DNA from: Turnera subulata
Lineage: Eukaryota; Streptophyta; Magnoliopsida; Malpighiales; Passifloraceae
Length of the DNA: 64,000 nucleotides
Direction of reading: 5' to 3'
NCBI GenBank assembly: GCA_028386065.3
Contig: JAKUCV010006249.1
Coordinates: forward strand, 31,021 to 95,020
This document shows positions 23,366 to 35,000 of the stretch, in pieces. A program made the position numbers and the translations under genes. The notes under the pieces are model-generated. The model searched no databases, was not told where the DNA came from, and saw nothing but the letters and a program-made list of their open reading frames with translations. How positions within the stretch are numbered: the first letter of the stretch is position 1; every line of letters begins with the position of its first letter.

Positions 23366-25121
23366 TGTGAATCCCCGACCCAAAATTCATTGGGCGTATT
23401 CAACACCTTCTTCTTAACCGTCATCCACATCTTTGGAGTCGCCACTTGAATTTTATTAAAGGGAAAAATTCAAGTAAAAACCTTCCTTAGGCAACCAATG
23501 ACTCCTTAAGGCAACCGACAAAGAACCAAAGATGTGTACCCGGGGGTTTGTTACGGATGGGAAGGTGTTAGGCACCCATCCATGTCGGGGCAAGATCATG
23601 TGCAATTAGAGATTGACATACGCTATGCACAACGACACAAACAAACAGATAATAATAACGAAAAATGAAAACAAAACGGAAAATAAATAAAGATTGAGCT
23701 TGCGTTTCCATCACTAGAAACTGCCTTCAAAGCTCATGTAGTTCTTACATGCATCACACCATAATCCCGTTACTGCAGCAGATAATCAAGAAAATTAGAA
23801 CGAGTTACCTCTTGTAGCCCTCCTCTCGCTCCTATGCGCTTACCACTTCGCAACAGAATCTGGGCAGCAATTCAATAGGGAATTCGGGATAGAAGGAGAC
23901 CAAACTGGTGTCTATCCTGAACATAAAAGTTGTAGAGCTACTTCTTAGCTTTCCAGAGACATCAATATCGCATTAAACTGACGTCTACAACTCTAGATAT
24001 GGCTAAAATACTGAGACTGCCTCCACTGGACTCCTCTTCTCGGGTTTTGCACTTCTTCTCCAACGATTTGCTTGAATCCGCCTCCTTCTCCTTCTCTTCT
24101 TGATCTCCTGCTGCTACTGGCTTCTTGCTACTCTTCTCCATGAAATTCCTCCAGATTTTCGACCCTTGAAAGGGTTTCTAAGCTTGGAATCAGAGAGTTT
24201 TTCCAAGCACCTAGCTTATGTATGTATAGAGGGGGGAGGGAGAGAATTCGCAACTTTTGAGGGTGAATGGGGGTCCTATTTATAGTGTTTGGGGGGTCTG
24301 GACATGGTGTTGTTCTAAGGGTCGGGATTGAATCCCTAGATGCAACGGTAGATACCCGAAATTAAGAGAACAAGAAATAATCAGAAAACTACCAAAACTG
24401 AGAGGGATGTCCACCAGGCCATGGTGGTCCTCTCAGGATGACAGCCAGGCGCTGGCGGTCATGTTTCCAAGCCCGCCAGGTGCTCGCAGTTATGTCGCCA
24501 TGTTCGCCGGCACCTATTTCCAAATGCGTTCTTTCCTTCCCGGTTTTGATCCTCATAATTTCGGTCTTGCTTGATTCTCACGCCCTTCCTTATCAGCTAT
24601 TTACCTGTTTTGAGCTCCAGAGAACCTCTAGCCTACCCACTCCCTTTTTCCTAATTAAGTTTTCCTCTTCCTCACTCCACTCCATATACCATAAACAACA
24701 AAAACACAAAAGGAAATTAATTAACCCTAAATTCTGACGAAAATTAGGGTTAATAGGCTGTCAAGTTCTGTGTTTTTATTGGGCTTTGATTGCTGGAGGA
24801 TCCATATCCAATTGGTCTAAATTTTGAATCATTTAAATACCCAAAATCATCTCAAATGGGTCCAAAAATAATTAAAAGGCCTAAAACAATTAAAAACCCA
24901 CATTTTATTATTTCAAAACCTTAAATATACTAAACTGGGAATTACATCATCTCAATAATTCCAAGCTAAATATATCAAAAATTTAGAAATAATAAAAATA
25001 TTAATATTCTATTAAATTACAAACACATAACATCTAAGATCGAATCATCTCATCAATCCATAGACAACAACATATTGATAATTCAATAAAATATTAGTGG
25101 ATCAAATTTGGGGTGTTCACA
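23366..25121 (-). repeat. Complete 5' LTR of the Tat/Ogre element (1756 bp)
   Basis: The plus strand begins TGTGAATCCCC (23366) and ends GGGGTGTTCACA (25121), a 12 bp imperfect inverted repeat with TG..CA ends. The PBS adjoins its inner edge. A reversed TATA box, CCTATTTATAG, lies at 24275-24285. About 150-200 bp upstream of it (24420-24500) is a GC-rich set of inverted words around GCCAGG/CTGGCGGTC. The outer flank at 25122 is host PPR sequence. No matching duplication is visible because the other end of the element is lost. Confidence 0.85.
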
Positions 25122-25558
25122 CCGCCGAGTGCAAGAAGCAGAAGGGCCGCCTCCGCATTGAAGCCCTACCCCCTGCGCAACCTACACCTTCCCCTACGCG
25201 AACCTAACACCCAATGCCTATCGCCTCCCTGACTCCACCTCCGCCCTCTTCGGCCCCTGCCTTAGCCTCCACAACTGCGTCCAGTACCTTATCCGTGCCT
25301 CCGACCTCGATGCTGCCTCCCACGTCGCCCGCACATCCGTCTACTCCCGCACCTGCCCCACCGTCTTCGCCTGCAATGCCATCTTCGCCGCCATGTATCG
25401 AGCCAAACGGTATCATTCTCTCCCCCATTCTCTCTCTCCTTAATTTTTTTTTTAAATATATAAAAACATTTATTAAGGTTATTATTATCTCTGGATCCAT
25501 CAAATTGATTGATGTTTGCAGGTACAAGGATGTCGTTGCTCTGTTCAAGTTTTTTTGA
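25122..25558 (+). pseudogene. PPR protein gene fragment resembling GRP23 / At1g10270
   Basis: A fragment of a host gene next to the Tat LTR. One frame reads KKQKGRLRIE at 25137-25166. After a one-base frame change it gives NAYRLPDSTSALFGPCLSL, then HNCVQYLIRASDLDAAS and CNAIFAAMYRAKR. A GT..AG intron runs from the GT after CCAAACG (25413) to TTTGCAG (about 25521). The next exon resumes with YKDVVALFKFF and stops. This order (RLRIEP-like segment, HNRVQ-like PPR start, TVFTCNAIIAAMYRA-like repeat) matches my recollection of the N-terminal part of the GRP23 family of P-class PPR proteins, organellar or nuclear RNA-binding proteins. The rest of the gene is missing. Frameshift and early stop make it a pseudogene. 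Confidence 0.6.
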
Positions 25559-26790
25559 TAATGTTGAAATATACAGTGGAAATTGTCCAACGTATCCATC
25601 TCACTGGACTCGATGGATGTGAGGGGGAGGGGCGCGGAAGGATGAAGGAGAGGAAGGCAGAAGTAATGTTTTTCATATTTAATTGAAATAAAATTTTAGA
25701 AATTAAATTAGGAAAAAAAAAAGACGGTGTGATCCCACAGGGCCTAAAAATAAGATTCATCAAATCTGTAAAATATTTAGGTCTTCGATAGAATTTCTAA
25801 TTCAAATAATAGTTTCTAGAAATTATTTTTTGGAGAAAAAGAAAAGAGAAAAAACAATTTAGAGAAAGGTCAGTCCATGGGCTCTCCATGACACGTGTCA
25901 GCACTATAGAAATCAATCTGCAATAGTGGGTAAAATAGATGGGGTAACCTCATAAATTATGAATTTAGGAACATAATGAGTGAAATTGAATAAAAAGGGA
26001 CAATAAATGTAAAATCAACAAAGTAAAAGGACAGAAAAAAATATTAAGGAAGGTCGTATATAAAAGAGCTTTTAACCTCGCCTAATTGGAAGGTCGTATA
26101 TCTGAGAAGTTTCGTTGGAGATTATTGTTTTGTTTTATAATGTTGAAATTCAACGCGCAACTACAATAAGAAGCTTCCATATGAGTTGTCTTGATAGTGA
26201 TGGCTTTGGGGAAGTAGTATTTTTAAAAGTTGAAGCTTTTGGATCGGAAGAGACTCGGCTGCTTCTTCTAGCTTGTTGAATTTTCTCACTGCTGTAAATA
26301 AAATCTAGCTCCACTAGCTCAGATTGACCCAAATGTTGCAGAATTGGTAGGTTAAATGGCACTTCACCGTTATCGTCACGTCACGCAAAGTGCCACTGAC
26401 AATCTTTGATAAATTAATAGTATGTTACACATTATTCATAGATTTTCTCTTTAAAAATAGAAACTACAAGCACAGCCAGGAGGGGCACAGGAGTGACTCT
26501 GCAGTTCGTGGTCTATATAAACGGCCGGTGACTTCCTTGTTTCTTTTTTCTACTTTTTTGATACTAACTTCTTCGTTTCTTTTCTTAGATTGTACAATTA
26601 ATCAAAGAATAAATGCTTGCATTGCATTGCATAGTCTTATCTAACTTTTTATATAGACCAAGCAGTGACTTCTTTGTTTTTTGTCCTAGTTTACAGGTAT
26701 AATTAATTTTTTTTTGATTGAATACTGGTATAATTAATTAATTATTCAAGAACAAATGCTTCCATGCATTGCATAGTTACTCTAATCATT
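25559..26790. other. Intergenic region upstream of the receptor kinase
   Basis: AT-rich sequence with no convincing gene on either strand. A direct repeat GGAAGGTCGTATAT occurs near 26048 and 26089. Otherwise I see nothing beyond the kinase promoter listed next. Confidence 0.4.
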
Positions 26791-26794
26791 TCCA

Positions 26795-26804
26795 TATATA
26801 TATA
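26795..26804 (+). promoter_or_regulatory. TATA-like element of the LRR receptor kinase
   Basis: TATATATATA about 60-70 bp before the ATG at 26864, followed by a pyrimidine-rich leader (CTTCTCCTCCTCATC). Spacing is right for a plant core promoter, but AT-rich runs are common here. Confidence 0.4.
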
Positions 26805-26863
26805 GGCCGTGCACACTTCTCCTCCTCATCAACCCATCTCGTATTCTCATCGCTGTCAAAGAT

Positions 26864-29800
26864 ATGGGAATAACACACTACTTGTGTTCTTCCATTTTTC
26901 TTCGTGTTGTTGTTGTTTGTCTCACCTTTATTTTCTCATCAACATCATATGCCACCACTACTATAGGCAACGAAACAGACAGACAGAGCTTGCTCAAAAT
27001 CAAGACCCAAATAACAAGTGACCCTTTTGGTGTTTTGGGCTCCTGGAACGAAACCATCCATTTCTGCCAGTGGTATGGTGTTACTTGCGGCCGTACGCAC
27101 CAAAGAGTCACAAAGTTGCAGCTGGAGTCTTCAAAACTTGAAGGCTTCTTGTCTCCACATATTGGGAACCTGAGGTTCCTAAGGATATTATGGCTCCAAA
27201 ACAACAGCTTTAGTGGCGAAATCCCACCTCAAGTTAGCCATTTGCCAACATTGCAAGTAATACGGCTAAACAACAATTCTTTCACCGAAAATATCCCAGC
27301 CAACATGTCAGCTTGCTCTGACCTCAAAGCAATATCTCTTTCTAACAACAAACTGGTAGATAAGATACCAGAGGAGCTTGGTTCTATCCCAAACCTCCAA
27401 CACCTGTACATTGACAGAAACAGACTAACCGGAAACATCCCTCCTTCTTTAGGAAATCTTTCGTCTTTGGTGGAACTTCGAACATCCTACAACAACTTTG
27501 TAGGCAGTGTTCCTGAATCCCTAACCCAACTGACCAAGCTACAATTCTTAGCCCTGGAATTTAATAATTTGTCAGGTATTATCCCTCCCCGGTTATACAA
27601 TATCTCTTCTATCCAGGTTTTGTCCGTGCAGGGAAACAGAACTGCATGGCACCCTTCCTAGGGATTTAGGCATCTCTCTTCCCAATCTTAGCTTATTCAA
27701 CATTGATTCTAATTATTTTATTGGCAATCTTCCGGTGTCCCTATCCAACGCCTCGAATTTGGTCTCTTTTTGTGGTGGTGTGAATGACTTTACTGGGAAA
27801 GTTCCAAATTTGGGGAAACTCCATAGGTTGGAAGAGTTATTCATTTACAATAACAAGCTGGGAGGTAGTGAAGATGACTTGAGCTTTATTGCCTCTTTAT
27901 CAAATGCCACCAGTTTAAAATTTCTGAGCATACGTCATATTTTGAAGGCATGTTGCCTGAATTTATAGCCAACCTCTCAACTACAATTAAAATATTGTCT
28001 CTATCCAACAACCAGATATCTGGAACTATTCCGGCTGGAATTCATAATCTCCAAAACTTGGAGGTATTATATTTATTCAACAACCAACTCACTGGATCCA
28101 TTCCCACACAAATTGGAATGCTGACAAGGCTTGTGAGTTTTCAAATTGACGGAAATGATTTCTCTGGTAACATTCCAGAATCCATTGGAAATCTATGCTC
28201 ATTAATTCATTTGAATTTTGCGGGTAATAACTTTCAAGGTCACATCCCTTCAACTATTGGCAATTGCCAAAACTTGCTAATGCTGGATCTTTCTTATAGC
28301 AATCTCACTGGCACAATTCCTGTGGAGATATTTGGTATTACATCCTTGTCAGTCTTGCTAGACTTGTCGTGTAACAGACTGAGGGGTTCCCTTCCTAAAG
28401 AAATTGAAAATTTGATAAATCTCGGTGAAATTAGTCTATCGCAAAACATGTTATCCGGTAAGATTCCTACCAGTGTTGGTAGTTGTGTGAGATTGGAAAT
28501 TCTTAGGTTGGATGGGAACTACTTGCAAGGGATCATACCTCCGAGTTTCAGTTTACTTAGAGGGATCCAACAATTAGATCTTTCTGGTAACAATTTGACA
28601 GGAAGCATTCCGCTATTTCTTGAGGAATTGAAGGTATTGGAATACTTAAATTTCTCTCATAATAATTTTGTGGGTGAAGTACCAAGCAAAGGAGTCTTCA
28701 GCAATTCAAGTGCAGCTTTCTTGATGGGAAACAATATGCTGTGTGGAGGCATTCCTGAATTCCATTTGCCAAAATGCATAGTGAAACAGTCACATCAGAA
28801 GAAGAGATCCAACCTTATTGTTGTCATGATAGTGGCAACAGTTTCTGGACCGTTGGGGGCAAGTTTAGTCTTATATTCTTTGTTTCTTGTTCTAAGGAAG
28901 AGAGAAAGGGATGAACATGTTGAAAATCCTCTACCCACTTCGCAACTGTCTTATCAAAGCTTGCTTAGAGCTACTGATGGATTTTCTACTACAAACTTGA
29001 TGGGAATGGGTAGCTTCGGATCTGTGTACAGAGGAAATATTGGAGATGCTGAGAGAACAACAATCGCAGTCAAGGTGTTGAACCTTCTGCACCCTTCAGC
29101 ATCTAAAAGTTTCCTAGCTGAATGTGATGCCTTGCGCAAGGTCAGACATCGAAATCTTGTCCGGATGCTAACTGTTTGTTCAGGTATTGATTATCAGGGC
29201 AACGACTTCAAGGCCATTGTTTACGAGTTCATGGAGAATGGAAGCCTCGACCAGTGGTTGCATCATCCCCCATCTGATGCAGAAGATGAGGCACCAAAGA
29301 CTTTGGGCTTCATTCAGAGGCTAAATATTTCCATTGATGTGGCTTGTGTGCTGGATTATCTTCATCATCAATGTGAGATACCGTTGGTGCATTGTGATAT
29401 CAAGCCAAGCAATATTCTTCTCAATGATGATATGGTGGCACATGTTGGTGATTTCGGATTAGCAAGATTCCTACTCGATACAAACCCTGCAAGTCAAACA
29501 AGTTCTACTGGAATAAAAGGAACAATAGGTTATGCTCCTCCAGGTAACACTTATTTTACCCCCAATGTGCTTTTGTCTTTTATTTGTTTTCAATTGCAGA
29601 ATATTTGATTTATTTTCGATGAAAATCTTCTAGTATTGTTGTTTTTTCTCTTGCAGAGTACGGATTGGGGAGTGGAGTTTCAACTTATGGGGATGTTTAC
29701 AGTTATGGCATCCTTTTGTTGGAGTTGCTTACAGGGAAGAGGCCTACACATGACATGTTCAAAGATGGACTGAACCTCCATGAGTTTGTGAAGGTTGCTT

Positions 29801-30030
29801 TGTCCGAAGAAGAACGATTCCCTGAAGTCTTGGATCCAATTCTGCTTCAGGAAACGTTTGGTGGGAACGTGAATAGGAACAAGAGAGTGAAGGATTGTTT
29901 GATTGGGATATTTGAGATCGGTGTTGGTTGCTCCATAGAGTTTGCAGAGGGAAGGATGAACATGAGTGATGTCACTGCAAAACTCCTCTCCGTCAGAAGC
30001 AAACTTGAAAGACCAGCTGTGAGAAGCTAA
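26864..30030 (+). pseudogene. LRR receptor-like serine/threonine kinase, XII subfamily (At3g47570/XA21/FLS2-like), two frameshifts
   Basis: Type-I receptor kinase of a plasma-membrane immune-receptor-like family. Order: signal peptide (VVVVCLTFIFSS), LRRNT_2 domain (DRQSLLKIKTQI...CQWYGVTC), about 20 LRRs (26864-28760), a transmembrane segment near 28816-28890 (LIVVMIVATVSGPLGASLVLYS), then the kinase: GSFGSVYRG loop, Lys in AVKVL, VHCDIKPSNILL and DFGLA. The Cys before the catalytic Asp (HCD) makes it a non-RD kinase, as in XA21 and FLS2. One GT..AG intron (29544-29656) interrupts the activation segment at the usual position; splicing gives GYAPPEYG. An extra base near 27640 gives a stop at 27661, and a second indel near 27930 returns to the original frame. 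As read, the product is a 265-residue LRR fragment. Sequencing error must be excluded before calling it dead. Confidence 0.9.
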
Positions 30031-30741
30031 AACAAAAAACAAAAGACCAGCTGTGAGAAGCTATAACGCAAAACACACAACCTTAGCCTGCAGCACCGGG
30101 TACTTATATTTTACTTGAAATATTTTTTTTCTATTTTTTAAAAATATACTATACTTTGTATTATTTTTTATTTAAACAGACTTGATTTCTGTCATTGGAA
30201 TCATTTGAGGAATTGAAAACAAAAACAGAGCAGAGTGATTGCTTTGAGGATATCTTGAAGAAATAGAGAGTCGAAGAAGAGCTAAACAGTATCATTTGTC
30301 TTTTCATTGTTTTTTTTTGTCTCTGTTTTATCCATTTAATGGTGACTTAGCTGTTATTACAAAAAGAAATAAAATCAATACGAAAATGTCTGAAATGGAT
30401 GGTGAAATCAAGCCGTTGTTATGGATTTTGTTTTGGAGTTGGGAAGAGCCTGCAAAAAGGATGTTAGTGGTCAAATATCTCAGAGTATATACGGTATATA
30501 TATTCCAGATAAGCTTTCTAGTTGCATACTCTGATGAGTCTACTCTCAAATTTAACATACGAACAAACGATGCATCACTTGTCACCAGATTGATACTCAA
30601 ATTTTTATTTTTTTTCTCTGTCATCAAACGGGTATCAAATTGTATATGATTAATGAAGTGTCAAACTACGGCCCTCCGCCGACATTTGAAACTTGACTGA
30701 AAACGGATCAAATGCATATTCGGTCTAAGGATGGCAATGGA
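30031..30741. other. 3' flank of the receptor kinase, duplicated downstream
   Basis: No gene. The sequence up to about 30350 (GCAGCACC..., then TTTTATCCATTTAATGGTGACTTAG) matches 46200-46512, so it belongs to the duplicated kinase 3' segment. Two copies of GACCAGCTGTGAGAAGCTA (30012 and 30044) show a small local duplication over the stop codon. Near 30726 TAAGGATGGCAATGG resembles the hAT MITE end at 48251. Confidence 0.55.
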
Positions 30742-30751
30742 GGCAAATTAG

Positions 30752-30976
30752 GGTAAAAAAGTTTTTCTTGTCCCTTCACTTTTTTGTTTCCGTATTTGTT
30801 GTCCCTCTTCCTTTTTTTCACTCAACCTGTCCCTCAACTCATGAATTACCGAGTCACCTTGTCCTTCTTACCCCCAGCAGCCGGTTGGGGCGTGTGAGGC
30901 TGACACGTGTTTGTGGGGCTCACTGCTTCTTTTTTTTTTCCTCTTTCTTTCTTTCCTATTTTTTTTCCAAAAAACT
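30752..30976 (+). repeat. Left TIR of the MULE
   Basis: About 225 bp, matching the reverse complement of 43096-43332. It includes CTGTCCCTCAACTCATGAAT and the GC-richer GCCGGTTGGGGCGTGTGAGG. In this superfamily TIRs bind transposase and serve as promoters of the genes near each end. Confidence 0.9.
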
Positions 30977-32051
30977 TTTTCCGGTTTTATTATTTTAGTT
31001 TTTATAATAAATAGTTGGGGGCCCGCGCACTCATTGTCTTGGGAGAACCGTCCGTGGGTGGGAGTTTTGGCGTCTGTTTCAAACGACGTCGCGTAAAAGG
31101 AACTGCAAGGCAGACGATCAATTTTCGCTTCGTATGGAGCGATTAACACAAAACGGCGTCGTCTCATTTAAAATTTGAAACGGGCGGATAAAATAATGTT
31201 GATTGTGTCTGAGTGGTTTGTGGGTCCCATCCATGTGGGTTTGTCGGCCACTTGACCGAATCCTAGGCACTCGTTGATATGGGGCGGGAATTTTACCGCT
31301 CAATGAATGCGGCACCGTTTATGTTGATGCTCATTTTGGTAAGGAGAACTTTATGTCGTTTGGCTTGAAACAGGAAGGGTAGTGTCATTTTTTACAAATT
31401 AAACATAGAAAAAAACGCTCGTGTTGGGGAGACTGTGGGTCACTCTCTCTCTAGCCATTGTGCCTGTGAGAAAAAGTGTGAGAGTGAGTTGAGATTTGAA
31501 GGAAGAAAGTGAAAAAGAGAAAAGCGTTGCTGAGTGAGAAACAAAGTGTTGATTGGAAGAAGAAAAGAAGAGGAAACAAAGCGGGTCACTCTGTCTCATT
31601 GTGCATGTCATCTACAGAGCAAAAGTTCGGGTCCAGCTGGGCAAAATCTTCGTAAAGGCTGATTGTGGGCATCTTCGCAGAAGATTCGCATCATTGTCGA
31701 ATCAGGTTTGTGTTGTCGCTTTTGCTTTGCATGTTGTGGAATGCGCGGTTGTGCTTGTGTGCAACTGTTAGGGATTGGGTGTCGGGGGTGGGATAGGCAT
31801 GCATATATAGCAGCATCTGGGTTGGGATTAAAATTTTTTTTGTTGGTTGTTGGATTGAATTAGTTAACATGCATGTATGATGTTGGGTTGTGGTCCATAG
31901 ATTAAAGTATTGCTACTGTGTGTTTTTTCTAAAGTACGGCTATTGTTTATTGTGAAGATGGTGGGGGTCTGTGTGTATTGTTTTAAAAAAAAGGTTCTGT
32001 GCATTGTTTTTTTAAAAAGTTGTCTGCTTGTTGTGGAACAGGTGGTGTGTG

Positions 32052-35000
32052 ATGGCATCAGACAATGATTTTATAACCTTGAATGTGCATATTGGTGGGG
32101 AATTTAGACGGGTACCTCATCTGATCTATGTGGTAGACAGTGTTCAGAAAATACCATATGATGTTGATAAGATTTTCTACCATTCGTTGATGTATGTGTG
32201 CTCGAAGTTGGGTTATTTGAATGTGAAGATTATATATTATAGGGTACCAAAGGAGATGCAGGAAAGGACAGAGATACTACTCTTGAGGAGGAGCTACACG
32301 AGGTCCAGGATAATGACAAGTCAAGTGGGCCACTAGTAGACTTACTGTTGAAGGAGGGTGAGGCAGACATATATGTCGAGCATGGTGAAGAGGACCACCC
32401 TTTTTTTGGGGTAGACAACCCTGTCAATATGGTCAGAAGATTAAATATTCCAGTTCCTGTGTCTTACAATGATGCTGAGGGAGATGGGTTAGATGCTGTT
32501 AGGATAAGTGAGGCCTTTGGGTCTGGTCATAGAGGTGAGAGTAGTGAGGGCATGAATGGGGGTGTAAGTGAGAGAGGTGAGAGTAGCAGGGGCATTAATA
32601 ATAGAGGTATAGGTGAGAGAGGTGAGAGTAGTTAGGCCATTAATAGAGGTGTAAGTGAGAGAGGTGAGAGTAGTCGGTCCATTAATGAGGTACTGGGTGA
32701 GGTTGGTGAGGAGAATGAAGGTTGCTAGTTAAATGTAGGTGGAGAGCAAGACAGAGTCCCAAGTGATTCTGATGTTGAATATGGAGGTGAAGAAGATGGA
32801 GGTGAAGACGATGTAGCTGAAGAAGATGATGCAGCGGAAGAAGAAGATGCAATTGAAGATGAAGATGCAGCTAAAGGTGGATCCGAAGATGGAAATGATG
32901 GAACAGATGATGAAGGAAGCAATGCTGATTCAATAGATGAAGCAGAGCACATGTACCGTGTCGCTTTAGCAGCAGTTGTTGACCACGAGATTGGAGACAT
33001 AGTTGATGCAGATCGTTGGGTCCCTGTCCATGAATTGACATACAATGAGGACGAGGAGCTACAGCTATATAGGAGGCAGCTAAAAGAAACTTTTGCAAGG
33101 AAAAGAAGGGAAAGGATAAGAAGGAAAGCAGCTGCGAAGGCGGCAGCTGAACAGAGGGCATCAGAGCAGAGGGAAGCTAAACAGGGAGAAGCAAATGAGG
33201 GTGAAAATGACCCAGGTACTCAAACTCACATAGGTGCAGAAGAAGATGGCAATGAAGCTAGCAGACAACCAAGGTCTGAAGGTGGCAAATAACAAAGGGC
33301 TAATGGAACTAATCATGGCAATGAAGGATCCGCACAGTTAAATGCATTGGAAGAAGAAATAAAGGAGCTACGAAGGTGTGAGTGGAATGAAAATGATTAT
33401 ACCTTCTCAGACAATGAAGGTAGTTTTTTGGATGTACAAGCCAGTGATGGTGAAGGGGAGGTTATTCAAAGGAGGAAGCGAACATCTATATACTTCAATC
33501 CTGCAGGCAAGTCTCCTCACTTTGAAGTGAGCATGATATTTACAACCAGAGATCAAGCAAAGCAGGCATTCGATCGTTATACCATTAGGGAGAGGAGGGA
33601 TATCAAGTGGAAGAAGATAGATAATGACAGATTGAGAGGAAAATGCAAGGTGGCAAATTGTAGATGATTTGCTCAGGTCACCTGCCATAAGTCAAACAAG
33701 ATATGGGTCATTAGGAAATACCCTTACAAGAAGCACGATTGTGGAGCTGGAAACAGGAGCAGACGTCTTACAAATAAAGTAATTGCAAGCTATTTGGTGG
33801 ACAAGTTCGGATCAGCTTCCCAAAATATGAGGCCTACACAGATCCAGGAAGCTGCAAGAAAGAAATTTAGGATAATGGTAGCTGGTGGCAGGCAAAAAAT
33901 GCAAAGGAAGCAATAAAAAAGCATTTCCAAGGTGATGTGCTTCAGGAGTATGTCAGACTTCAGGATTACCTGGAAACATTGAAGGTGACTAACCGGGAAG
34001 CTCTGTTTATTTGGAAACTAAAGAAGGCAGCCATGTATTCAAAAGGTTGCATATATGTTTCCATGCACTCAAAGTTGGATTCAAGACTGGATGTAGGCAT
34101 ATAATCAGGGTTGATGGTTGCTTTCTGAAGGGATATGTGGGTGGACAACTACTCACAGCTGTTGGTAGGGACACCAATAACCAAATGTACCCATTGGCAT
34201 GGGCTGTGGTGCGGGTAGAAAACACCAAAAACTGGAGATGGTTTTTATGCTAACTTATGAAAGATTTGGGAATACATGTTGGGAATGGTCAAGGGTGGAC
34301 ATTCATGTCTGACCAACACAAGGTAATTGAATTTTTTAATTGCGCAAATATGGAATGAGATGTGAGTTTGTGTGTCTTATAACATAGAGCCTGACATGTC
34401 AATTATATGCTGTAGGGGCTTATTAGAGCTATAGCTGACCTCCTGCCATATGTTGAACACAGAAGGTGTGCAAGGCATATATTTGCCAAATGGAGGAAGG
34501 CAAATAGAGGGAAAGATCTGCAGATACATTTCTGGCACCACAGTGCAAGAACTAGAAGAGCTGGTTAGTGATTTTGATGAAATTTCAAAACAAGCATGGA
34601 AGGATTTTCTTGAAGCAAATCCCAAGTTGTTTTGTCGAGCCTTTCAAGAGACATGGTGTAAGTCAGATGTCGTAGACAATAATATGTGTGAGGTCTTCAA
34701 TTGTTTTATCATTGAGGCTAGATTCAAGGCAATTGTGTCGATGCTGGAAAATATTCGTCGATTAATGATGAGTCGGATTGCTTCTAAGCAGTTAACGATT
34801 TCTGAGGAGAGATATGGTTAGAGAAACCAGTTTGGTTCTAGAATCACCCATGAAATTGAGAGGAACAAGGAAATAGCAGCCAATTTTTTGGTTCAGCCTA
34901 ATGGAAGTGGGAAGTATGAGTGCTTAGATGGAGTGAATGTCTTTGTAGTGGATAAAAACAAGCGTGAGTGCACATGCAGATCATGGGAACTGACAGGAAT

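Noticed and set aside
25204..25599. 131-codon minus-strand and 114-codon plus-strand frames (Gly/Ala or Pro/Ser rich)
   Set aside because: They are other-frame readings of the GC-rich PPR fragment.
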